Assembly: GCF_013112225.1 (NCBI RefSeq)
Contig: NZ_JABFHI010000005.1
Coordinates: forward strand, 1-64,000
Direction: 5' to 3'
Length of the DNA: 64,000 bases
From: Vreelandella azerica
GTDB taxonomy: Bacteria > Pseudomonadota > Gammaproteobacteria > Pseudomonadales > Halomonadaceae
The position numbers and the translations under genes were made by a program. Under the pieces are notes generated by a model. It ran no database searches. It saw nothing but the letters and a program-made list of their open reading frames with translations, and was not told the DNA's origin. Below, one piece after another: positions 37,460 through 46,077 of this stretch (its first letter is position 1; every line of letters starts with the position of its first letter).

Positions 37460-40161
37460 TGCTACGTGCACTGCTAAGCCGCTGGATGTCACCGCGCCGC
37501 GCCACCTGGGGTGCCTGTGCCCTGCTGGTTGGGCTACTGGGGCTAGTGGCCTGGGAGATGCGCCACTACTATTTTAATCAGCAACAGCTAGCCCAGGCGC
37601 GTACCGAAACCAGTGCTCAAATGGTGGCTCAATGGCTGGAAAGCGCTCTGGAGACCTCACTGCATTCGCTGCGCGGCGTCAATGAATTGTATCAACTGAT
37701 GACCACGGGTCATCTCTCCAATACTGAGCTGAGCGAGCTGCTCGACAGCCGCCGTCATAGCCTGCCAGTGTGGGACGAGGTGACTCTTCTTACGCCGGAT
37801 GGCAGTGTGATAGCCGGTACTTATACCTCTTCTTTATCAGCGGAAGATTGGACGCTGCTGTTGGCGCTGGCCACTGACAATGGCCAGCAAAGTGGGGTCT
37901 CTCGGGTTTTTCACGCCAGCGATGCCGAACGCACGCCATACCTGCTACACGCCTTGCGGATTGAAGATAGCCAGGGGCAGCTGGAAGCGCTGGCGGTAGC
38001 CTGGCTGTCGCCATCCCACCTGGTAAATCTGGTCAACCAATTGCCATTACGCGAAGGCGACAGCGTAGCGCTGTTGGACGTTGCCCAGCAGCTGATGGTG
38101 CAGCGCAGCGGCGAGGGCAGCCAAGCGGCCACCCTGATGGATATCAGGGTGGATACGCCGCAGCTGGCCAGATTTCTGGATTCCCATCACCACAATAACA
38201 GCTGGATACGCCACTCGCCGCTGGATGGCGACCAGCGCCTGTTCACCGGCTATAAGCTGGAAATGGCGCCTTGGCTGGTGATTGTGGGAGAAGATACCAC
38301 CGTCTACCTGTACGACTGGTGGCGGCGCTTCTGGGCGTTGCTGATAGGGTGCCTGTTGCTGATAGGGCTAGGCTCTTTGGCATTGCGTCACTATCGCCAG
38401 CTGTATGTGGCCGAACAGGCTCTGCGTGAGCATCGCAATCAGCTGGCCAAGGAAGTGGCCACTCGCACCCGCGCCCAGCAGGCCACCGAGCTTGAAGCGG
38501 CCCAGCTCAAGATTGCCGCCATGGCGTTCGAAACCCACCTGGGCATGTTTATCGCCGATGCCCACAATCGCATTATTCAGGTTAACCACACCTTTAGCGA
38601 TATCACTGGCTACCTTGAAGGCGAGGTGATGGGCAAGACCCCGGCACTGCTCAGCTCGGGTCGCCATGACAAGGCCTTCTACCGCGCCATGTGGCAAGAC
38701 CTGAACAAGCATGACCGCTGGCAAGGCGAAGTGTGGAATCGGCGCAAGAACGGCGAGGTTTACCCGCAATGGCTAACCATCAGTGTGGTACGCAATGACC
38801 AGCAAGAGGTGACCCACTACGTGGCAACGCTGAGTGATATTACCCAGCGCAAAGCTGCCGAGCAGGAGATTCACCAGTTGGCCTTCTATGATTCGCTGAC
38901 TCTGTTACCCAACCGCCGCTTGTTAATTGATCGCCTGGAAGCCGCCCTCAAGGCAACTCAGCGGGAAGGCCTCTACAGCGGGTTGATGTTTATTGATCTG
39001 GATAACTTCAAGACCATCAATGACAGCCTCGGCCATTACCTGGGGGATGGCTTGTTGAAAGGCGTGGCCGAACGGCTGGCGGGAGTGGTCAGAGACAGCG
39101 ATACCGTGGCGCGCCTGGGTGGCGATGAATTTGTGGTCATGCTGCATGAGCTGGGCGAAAGTGAAGCAGCCGCCATGCAGGGTGCCGAGGCCACTGCCCG
39201 TAAATTGCTGAGTGCCCTGCTGGAACCAATTGAGGTGGAAGGCCACACCTTACAGATTAGCGGCAGTATCGGCATTACCCTTTTTCATGGCGATGACGTA
39301 GGGGTGAGTGCGATTCTCCAGCAGGCTGATCTAGCCATGTATCAGGCCAAGGCCGCGGGGCGCAACGCGCTGCGCTTCTTCGACCCCTCGATGCATGCGG
39401 CAGTGGTTGATCGTGCTCAGTTGGAAGGTGATCTGCGCTATGCCATTGAGCGCCAGGAGCTGGCGCTGTTCTACCAGACCCAAGTTAACGCCGAAGGCGA
39501 TGTGATGGGCGTTGAGGCCCTGGTGCGCTGGCATCACCGGGTTCGCGGCATGGTGTCGCCGGGGATTTTTATTCCGGTCGCAGAAGAGAGCCATCTGATT
39601 GGCGAGATCGGGGAGTGGGTACTTGAAACGGCTTGCCAGCAGCTGGCCCAATGGAGCCGTTCACCTGCCACCGAAGGGTTGACGATTGCGGTTAACGTCA
39701 GCCCCAACCAGTTCCGCCAGCCGCGCTTTGTGGCCCAGGTGGAAGCGGTGCTGGCGCGCACCGCGGCCAATCCTCACCGGCTCAAACTGGAAGTCACTGA
39801 AAACCTGCTGATGGAAGATCTGGGCGTGATTCGCACCCGGATGGAGCAGTTGCGCCAACTGGGCGTGCGCTTCTCGCTGGATGATTTCGGTACCGGCTAT
39901 TCCTCCCTTGCGTATCTCAAACGCCTGCCGCTGGATCAGCTCAAGATTGATCAGTCCTTTGTACGCGACGTGCTGGAAGACCCGGCGGATGCGGCGATTG
40001 TGCGCACCGTTATTGCCCTGGCCCACAGCCTGGAGCTTGAGGTCATCGCCGAGGGCGTGGAAACCGGCGCTCACCGCGACTGGCTGTATGCCGAAGGTTG
40101 CCGGACCTATCAGGGTTACTGGTTCTCGCGGCCGTCGCCTGTCGAAGCGCTTTCGCTGTAA
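37459..40161 (+). CDS. Membrane PAS-GGDEF-EAL protein (c-di-GMP turnover)
   Basis: The 900-residue protein has a membrane helix (about 16-33), a periplasmic sensor region of about 260 residues, a second helix (about 290-311), a PAS domain (about 360-463), GGDEF with RLGGDEF intact (about 553) and EAL with VEALVRWHH (about 686), DDFGTGYSSL and VIAEGVE. Both catalytic signatures look complete, so it may make, degrade or do both with c-di-GMP. It overlaps the phytochrome-like cyclase by one base, suggesting joint expression and control. Confidence 0.92.
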   Translation: MLRALLSRWMSPRRATWGACALLVGLLGLVAWEMRHYYFNQQQLAQARTETSAQMVAQWLESALETSLHSLRGVNELYQLMTTGHLSNTELSELLDSRRHSLPVWDEVTLLTPDGSVIAGTYTSSLSAEDWTLLLALATDNGQQSGVSRVFHASDAERTPYLLHALRIEDSQGQLEALAVAWLSPSHLVNLVNQLPLREGDSVALLDVAQQLMVQRSGEGSQAATLMDIRVDTPQLARFLDSHHHNNSWIRHSPLDGDQRLFTGYKLEMAPWLVIVGEDTTVYLYDWWRRFWALLIGCLLLIGLGSLALRHYRQLYVAEQALREHRNQLAKEVATRTRAQQATELEAAQLKIAAMAFETHLGMFIADAHNRIIQVNHTFSDITGYLEGEVMGKTPALLSSGRHDKAFYRAMWQDLNKHDRWQGEVWNRRKNGEVYPQWLTISVVRNDQQEVTHYVATLSDITQRKAAEQEIHQLAFYDSLTLLPNRRLLIDRLEAALKATQREGLYSGLMFIDLDNFKTINDSLGHYLGDGLLKGVAERLAGVVRDSDTVARLGGDEFVVMLHELGESEAAAMQGAEATARKLLSALLEPIEVEGHTLQISGSIGITLFHGDDVGVSAILQQADLAMYQAKAAGRNALRFFDPSMHAAVVDRAQLEGDLRYAIERQELALFYQTQVNAEGDVMGVEALVRWHHRVRGMVSPGIFIPVAEESHLIGEIGEWVLETACQQLAQWSRSPATEGLTIAVNVSPNQFRQPRFVAQVEAVLARTAANPHRLKLEVTENLLMEDLGVIRTRMEQLRQLGVRFSLDDFGTGYSSLAYLKRLPLDQLKIDQSFVRDVLEDPADAAIVRTVIALAHSLELEVIAEGVETGAHRDWLYAEGCRTYQGYWFSRPSPVEALSL

Positions 40162-40757
40162 AGTGACACCGGCGGGCGTAAATCATCGTCTTGCTTGTTT
40201 TCACTACCATTATTTGAGCAGCTTGCCTGCAGGCGAGCAAGGGCGGCGTCGGCGCCCGCCAGGCTGAAGGTCATATGCCAGGGATCACGCTCACCCTGTT
40301 CAAAGGCAACAAACAGTTGATCACCAGTCGGTATTTCCTCCAGCAGGGTCTCCAGGCCGTTCAGGTAGAAATGGGCATAAAAGCCGTCGTCGCCGCGCTG
40401 GGTGATAAATTCCGCGACGCCTTGATGAATTGGCCGGTCATCCACACGCACCAGGGTTGGCACCATATTCAGGGTGGTGTCCTCGCCTTGCAGGGTTTCC
40501 AGGGTGACGCGCATTTCCAGCCAGGGCAGGTCACAAATACCCTGGGTAGCATTGACGCTGAAGGTGGCATCCGAATAGCTGTGCGTCTCTACCGCGCGAA
40601 AATGCCGCTCATTCCCAAGCGATAGCGCCATTGACTGCCAGTGCTGATGGCGCTGGGCATCGCTGATGTTATAGGGCGTGGCCAACGCCAGGGCGGGTAA
40701 ACAGCCAATAGCCAAGAGGGTAAAGGATAAATTCTTACAAAAGGTGCGTGTACCCAT
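40116..40757 (-). CDS. Secreted protein of unknown function
   Basis: The function is not recognised. The 213-residue product has a signal peptide (LSFTLLAIGCLPALALA) followed by a mature part with cysteines in GICDLPWLEM and LQASCSNNG. It runs convergent to the GGDEF-EAL gene and their ends overlap by 46 bases. The polar C-terminal 30 residues fall in that overlap. Codon pattern resembles neighbouring genes. Confidence 0.7.
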   Translation of the reverse strand: MGTRTFCKNLSFTLLAIGCLPALALATPYNISDAQRHQHWQSMALSLGNERHFRAVETHSYSDATFSVNATQGICDLPWLEMRVTLETLQGEDTTLNMVPTLVRVDDRPIHQGVAEFITQRGDDGFYAHFYLNGLETLLEEIPTGDQLFVAFEQGERDPWHMTFSLAGADAALARLQASCSNNGSENKQDDDLRPPVSLYSESASTGDGRENQ

Positions 40758-40829
40758 GGCAGGCTCTTCCCAGGCAAAAATGCAAGCCTACAACGACATT
40801 GGCCAAGGCAAAAGGCTAAGGTACTGATT

Positions 40830-40845
40830 TTTCTATATCTAGTAT
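40830..40845 (+). promoter_or_regulatory. NrdR box 1 upstream of nrdJ
   Basis: The site holds CTATATCTAGT, close to the core of the NrdR consensus acaCwAtATaTwGtgt. A second box lies 33 bases on, about three helical turns, which is the usual paired layout. NrdR is a nucleotide-sensing repressor of ribonucleotide reductase genes. Confidence 0.65.
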
Positions 40846-40862
40846 TTTTTTACAAAAAAATT

Positions 40863-40878
40863 AGCCTATATGGTGTCT
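40863..40878 (+). promoter_or_regulatory. NrdR box 2 upstream of nrdJ
   Basis: The site holds CTATATGGTGT, a weaker match than box 1 to the NrdR core but at the same face of the helix. It ends 31 bases before the candidate -10 element. Confidence 0.6.
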
Positions 40879-40908
40879 GTCAAGACTATACTTGCTATTT
40901 TCAGACCG

Positions 40909-40914
40909 TATAAT
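40909..40914 (+). promoter_or_regulatory. Candidate -10 element of the nrdJ promoter
   Basis: A perfect TATAAT lies about 51 bases before the nrdJ start. The -35 region at the right distance (CTATAC) is a poor match, which is common for promoters under separate control. Confidence 0.5.
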
Positions 40915-40964
40915 GCCTTGCGTTTTGGGCCGAGAATAACCCGTTGATGAAGGAGTTTTGCCAC

Positions 40965-43076
40965 ATGAGTACTGCTGCCAAAGCCGTAAAAACATCCAAT
41001 GCTGTTCCATTGCAGGCGCCTTCACAGGAAATCTGGGACTCCAAGTATCGGCTCAAGGATCGCCACAGCCAACCGGTGGATCAGGATGTCAGCGCCACCT
41101 ATGAGCGGGTGGCCCGCGCCCTGGCAGCGGTAGAAGGTGACAAGGCAGACGAGTGGCTGCCGCGCTTTCAGTGGGCGCTGGAACACGGTGCCATTCCGGC
41201 AGGGCGGATTCTTTCCAATGCCGGCGTTGAAGAATACAAACCTGCTGTCAGCCTGATCAACTGCACCGTATCGCGCACCATCCGCGATTCCATGCGCGAT
41301 ATTCTTGACTCTGTAGTCGATGCCGGTATGACCCTGAAATCCGGGGCTGGCATTGGCTATGATTTCTCGACCCTGCGCCACAAGGGCGCCTTTGTATTCG
41401 GTGCCGGTGCCGGCACCAATGGCCCGCTGGCGTTCATGGATATCTACGACAAGATGTGCTTCACCGTGGCTTCCGCCGGTGGCCGTCGTGGCGCCCAGAT
41501 GGGCACCTTTGATGTCGGCCACCCGGATGTGCGCGAATTTATCCAGGCTAAGCGCGAGTCCGGGCGTCTGCGCCAGTTCAACCTCAGCCTGTTGATCACC
41601 GATGAATTCATGGAAGCGGTCAAGGACAATGCCGACTGGCCGCTGGCGTTCCCGCTGCATCCGGGCGAGAAAGACGACGTCAAGCCGGAAGACCTTATCT
41701 ACCGCGACTGGCCGGTGGTGGAAGACGGCTACACGGTTGACGACGAAGGCCGCGTGGCCTGCCGCATCGTGGAAGTCATCAAGGCCCGCGAGCTGTGGGA
41801 CACCATCATGTCTTCCACCTACGATTACGCAGAGCCGGGCTTTATCTTGATTGATCAGGTCAACCGCATGAACAACAACTGGTTCTGCGAGGATATCCGT
41901 GCCACCAACCCCTGCGGTGAGCAGCCGTTGCCGCCGGAAGGCGCCTGCCTTTGGGCTCGGTCAACCTGACCAAGTTTGTGATTGACCCCTTCGGCGACAA
42001 ACCGCACTTTGACTGGGAGCGCTACCGCAAAGTCGTTGCGGTGTTCACCCGCATGCTCGACAACGTGGTGGAAATTGCTGGCCTGCCGTTGCCCCAGCAG
42101 CAGCGTGAAATCGAAAACAAGCGCCGTCACGGCATGGGCTTTCTGGGCCTGGGTTCGACCATGACCATGCTCAAGATTCCCTATGGTTCCAAGGAATCAC
42201 TGGCCTTCACCGAGGAAGTCAGCCGCCACCTGGCGCTGGAAGGCTGGAAGCAGGCGTTGGAGCTATCCAAGGAAAAAGGCATGGCGCCGGTGCTGGCAGA
42301 AGAGCACACCATCACCGCCAAGATGATGCGTGAGCGCCCCCAGCTGAAAAAAAGACGGCTACGAAATTGGCGATAAAGTGCCGGGGCGCATTCTGCATGC
42401 CCGTTACAGCCAGTATATGGCCAAGGTCGCTGAGCTTGAGCCGGAACTGGTCGCCCAGCTGGCAGAACACGGCGCGCGCTTTACCCACCACAGTTCGATT
42501 GCCCCGACCGGCACCATTTCGCTGTCGATGGGTAACAACGCCTCCAACGGTATCGAGCCTTCGTTCTCGCACCGCTATTTCCGCAATATTATCCAGTCGG
42601 GCAAAAAGACCAAGGAGCAGGTCGAGGTTGTCTCGTTTGAGCTGGCCGCCTACCGGCACTTTATTGCCGCGGATGCGGTAGAAAGCGATCTGCCGGATTA
42701 CTTTATTACCGCTGATGCGGTGACCCCCGAGCAGCACGTTGCCGTTCAGGCGGCTGCCCAGCAGTGGGTGGATTCAGCGATTTCTAAAACCGTTAACGTG
42801 CCCACTGAATTCCCGTTCGAGAAGTTCCAGGATCTTTACCTGCAAGCCTATGAAAGCCGCCTGAAAGGCTGCACGACCTTCCGCTTCAACCCGGAAGCCT
42901 TCCAGGGCGTACTGGTACGCGAAGATGACCTGAAAAACACCACCTATGTGTTTGAGCTGGAAAACGGTGAAACCGTTGAGCTGAGCGGTGATGAAAAAGT
43001 CATTTACGATGGTGAAGAGCACAACGCCGCCAACCTGTTTGATGGCTTGAAAGAAGGCACTTACGGCAAATGGTAA
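40965..43076 (+). CDS. nrdJ: NrdJa, adenosylcobalamin-dependent (class II) ribonucleotide reductase, large part (two frameshifts)
   Basis: Class II reductase makes deoxynucleotides using coenzyme B12 and works with or without oxygen. The joined product is about 704 residues. Visible are NCTVSRTIRDSM (substrate-side Cys), SGAGIGYDFSTLR, the catalytic ATNPCGEQPLPPEGACLLGS and APTGTISLSMGNNASNGIEP. The frame breaks at TTT 41950-41952 (one short) and AAAAAAA 42347-42353 (one too many). ATG 40965 has GGAG upstream. The redox-active C-terminal cysteines are on the next gene, as in Pseudomonas aeruginosa NrdJa/NrdJb. Confidence 0.92.
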
Positions 43077-43155
43077 GGGCCGCCCGCTGCGCCGCCGGGC
43101 GTAGCGGATATCCTATACTGCTACCATCACTTGCTTGGTTTCGTGGAGAACACAC

Positions 43156-43951
43156 ATGACGGTTGAAATTACCTCGAAGATTGTCGGTTATCGCATCAAA
43201 CAGGACGAGCCCGCCCCCAGGCGGCGGCGCTGTTGGAAGAAGACCCGCTGACGGTGCGCATTCCATCGCGTCCGGAAGGCACCCTGGAAGCGGTGTCTGA
43301 AAAAATTTCCTATGTGGGCGCTGAAGGGCGCAAGAAAGTCTACCTGCTGGTGTCCTTCATGCCGGTAGAAGGCGTGGTGGGCGGAAAGCGGGTGGTGATC
43401 GAGCGCCCGGTGGAGTTCTTCTTCCCCTCCGGCCAGCTTTCCAGCGAGCACCAGTGGATCACCGCCACCATGCGCAGCTTGTCATTGGCGGCGCGCGGCG
43501 GTTATGTCACGCAGGCCGTGGCCGACTTGCGTAAAGTGGCCTGGGACAAGGGCCTGGTGCGCTGCGGCTGGAACCGCTGGGGCAAGCCAATGTTCCATGA
43601 TTCGGAAGTCTCGGCGATTGCCTGGTCGATCCAGCAGATTCTTTACCGTCGCGGGTTTCTTGATCAGGACGGCAACCAGGTACCGGTGGAAACCCTGGTG
43701 GAGCGCTATCATCACCGTATGCAGCACGGCCACGCCTGGCAGCCGCCAGCGGATGAGCCAGAAGCGGCTACCGCAAGCGGTGCCGTCGAGCCGATCGGTG
43801 GCGCGGCCAATGAGGCAGATAGCAGCGCAAAAAGCCTGAAGGCAGTGGCCCCGCCGTGGTTGGCCATTGCCCTGAATGCCGCGGTGAGCTGATTATGATG
43901 GACGGCTGCCCGACCTGTTACGCCGGTTGCGGCTGGTCCAAATGCGGTTGA
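43156..43951 (+). CDS. NrdJb, class II ribonucleotide reductase C-terminal subunit (two frameshifts)
   Basis: NrdJb supplies the TSCPD domain and the C-terminal redox cysteines of split class II reductase. ATG 43156 starts MTVEITSKIVGYRIKQDEP; one base added at CCCCC 43214-43218 joins it to QAAALLEEDPLTVRIPSRP. The open frame stops at 43892, but one further base near CCCC 43849-43852 carries on into CPECRGELIMMDG and CPTCYAGCGWSKCG with stop 43949-43951. That tail has the CxxC-type cysteines needed for reduction, so the true end is 43951. Confidence 0.85.
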
Positions 43952-43974
43952 GGTCTGGCTAAATAGCCCATCTG

Positions 43975-44009
43975 AAAACCCGGAAGCGTTTCTCGCCTCC
44001 GGGTTTTTT
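43975..44009 (+). terminator. Rho-independent terminator after nrdJab
   Basis: ACCCGGA and TCCGGGT pair around a short GC-rich loop and are followed by a run of six T. On the minus strand the A-rich flank gives U residues as well, so it may serve the convergent SbtA-like gene too. Confidence 0.85.
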
Positions 44010-44029
44010 CTATTTAAAGCACAGCAGCG

Positions 44030-44970
44030 CTAGCCCAGCAGATGTTCGACCAGCCGATGATAAAGCGGTATGCCGAGCATGACGTTGAGCGGGAAGGTAA
44101 CGCCCAGGGACGCCAGCATGGCTAAACCGATATTGGCTTGGGGAACCGCTGCGCGCATGGCAGCGGGGGCGGCAATATAGGAGGCACTGGCGGCCAGGGC
44201 GGCCAGAATCACCACCGAGCCGATGGGTAAGCCGACCAAGGCGCCAACCAGAATCCCCAGCAGTGACAGCACTATCGGCGTGACCAGGGCAAAGGTGACC
44301 AGACGCCAGTGATGCCAGGGAGTAGGGCGCAGGGTCTGTGCGGCGGTGAGGCCCATTTCAAGCAGGAAGAGTGCCAATACGCCCTTGAAGGCATTGGTGA
44401 AAAGATCTGTGACCGCAGCGCCTTGAACAGGGCCGTAAAGCGCACCGATCAGCACACCGCCGGTCAGCAGGATAACCCCCGGTTGGTCAGGGTTTCATGC
44501 CATAGCTTGCTGGTGCTTTCCTTGACGGCAGCGCCCTGGTGGCGCCGGAACAAGGCAATCGCCACCATGATGGCCGGTAGCTCCATGGCCACCAGATACA
44601 GCGTCACTTCACTGCCGACCGTCAGCTCGCGGGCTTCTACATAAGCAAGCGCTACCGCAAAGGTGCCGGCGCTGACTGAGCCGTAGTGGGCTGCAACGCT
44701 GGCGCTGTCTGCCGATGACAGGCGTACCAGGCGACGCAGTATCGGCATCAGCAGCAGTGGGATGAACGCCGAAAGCAGGGCGACACCCAGCAGTTCGGGC
44801 ACCAGCCCCCAGTGAATATTGCCGTAAAGTGCCATACCACCTTTCAGGCCGATGGTCAGCATTAGCAGCAGGCTCAGAGTGTCGTAGGTGGCCTTGGGGA
44901 CTTCAAGATCGGATTTCACCGCCCCGGCAACCAGCCCCAGCAAGAAAAACATCACCACAATATCCGGCAT
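44030..44970 (-). CDS. SbtA-like sodium-dependent bicarbonate transporter (one frameshift)
   Basis: The joined product of about 314 residues is a membrane protein with two repeated halves of five or so helices, matching the DUF897/SbtA family of bicarbonate transporters (for example LSLLLMLTIGLKGGMALYG and HYGSVSAGTFAVALAYVE). The frame breaks at CCCCC 44476-44480; one added base joins NRGVILLTGGVLIGALYG. It is divergent from a LysR-type gene, the arrangement common for such transporters. Confidence 0.88.
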
Positions 44971-45071
44971 ACAAGGCGCTCCTTAACGTCAGCAAAGCTT
45001 GAATCACAAAAAAGAAGCTGCATTTTGCGAGCGAGTTCACTAGATAACTAATAATATATTCAAAGAAAAGT

Positions 45072-45087
45072 ATAGATAATTATCTAT
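45072..45087. promoter_or_regulatory. Perfect 16-bp palindrome in the sbtA/lysR divergent promoter region
   Basis: ATAGATAATTATCTAT is fully symmetric, lies 22 bases before the LysR-type start and 102 bases before the SbtA-like start. LysR regulators bind AT-rich dyads of this kind between divergent genes and repress themselves. A related ACTAGATAACTA stretch lies at about 45039-45050. Confidence 0.6.
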
Positions 45088-45108
45088 GTAAACCAAGGAA
45101 GCTTTGCT

Positions 45109-46077
45109 GTGAACATTCGCCACCTGACGTTTCGGCTGCTGCAAGTCTACGTCACCGTTGTCCGCTGTGGCTCGGTCAGCGCCGCAGCGCGCCAGCTGCA
45201 TCTTACCCAGCCCACCGTGTCGCAGCAGCTCAAGCGGCTGAGTGAGGCGGTCGGCAGCCCGCTGTTTGAACAGCATGCCCAAGGGCTGACCATGACGGCA
45301 ACCGGCCAGGCGCTGTATCAGGCCAGCCGAGATGTATTGGGGCGTTTTGATGATTTTGCCGATCAGCTAAGCGATTTGCAGTATGGCCGTAAAGGGCGTT
45401 TCAGCATTGTGCTGGTGAACACCGCCCAGTATGTGCTGCCGAGGCTTTTAGGGCCGTTCAGCCAGGCGTTTCCCGATGTGGATGTCACTGTGCATATCGG
45501 CAATCGTCGCCAGGTGCTGGCGCGTTTTGACCGCCATGAAGACGATCTTTATGTGTTCAGCCATCCGCCCGCATTGGCCCATGCGGTAGCGGCGCGTTTC
45601 ATGCGTAACCCTCTGGTGGCGATAGCGGCCGCTGACCATCCGCTGGCACAGCAATCGTCGATAAGCCTGGAACAGCTACTAAGTGAACGCTTACTACTGC
45701 GGGAGCCTGGTTCAGCGACCCGCATGCTGCTGGATAGCTGGCTGCAGGAGCAGGGCGTGAGCATGCAGAAGACCCTGCAGATGGCCAGCAATGAGGCCAT
45801 CCGCGTGGGCGTCGCCGCCCGCATGGGCGTGGCGGTATTGTCAGAGCACGTGCTGCCCAAGGAACACCCCGAGCTTGCCGTGCTGCCAGTGGCGGGCCTG
45901 CCGATTGAAAGCCACTGGCAGTTTATCGTGCGCAGTGACCAGCGCCTGCCGCAATCGGCGCAGCGCTTTCTGCATTATGTCCATGAGCACCTTGGCCACT
46001 GGATCGAACCACACTTTGTCTGTAACGAGCTGGACGGCCTGCTGGCCACTTACCCGACCTTTCCTCTGCGCAGCTGA
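45109..46077 (+). CDS. LysR-family transcription regulator, likely of the divergent transporter
   Basis: The 322-residue protein has an N-terminal winged helix-turn-helix (about 5-64, [23 protein letters not shown]) and a periplasmic-binding-like effector domain. It resembles CbbR/CmpR-type regulators of carbon uptake in overall pattern. The start is GTG 45109 with AAGGAA at good spacing. Its end overlaps the convergent uvrA end by 28 bases. Confidence 0.88.
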   Translation: MNIRHLTFRLLQVYVTVVRCGSVSAAARQLHLTQPTVSQQLKRLSEAVGSPLFEQHAQGLTMTATGQALYQASRDVLGRFDDFADQLSDLQYGRKGRFSIVLVNTAQYVLPRLLGPFSQAFPDVDVTVHIGNRRQVLARFDRHEDDLYVFSHPPALAHAVAARFMRNPLVAIAAADHPLAQQSSISLEQLLSERLLLREPGSATRMLLDSWLQEQGVSMQKTLQMASNEAIRVGVAARMGVAVLSEHVLPKEHPELAVLPVAGLPIESHWQFIVRSDQRLPQSAQRFLHYVHEHLGHWIEPHFVCNELDGLLATYPTFPLRS

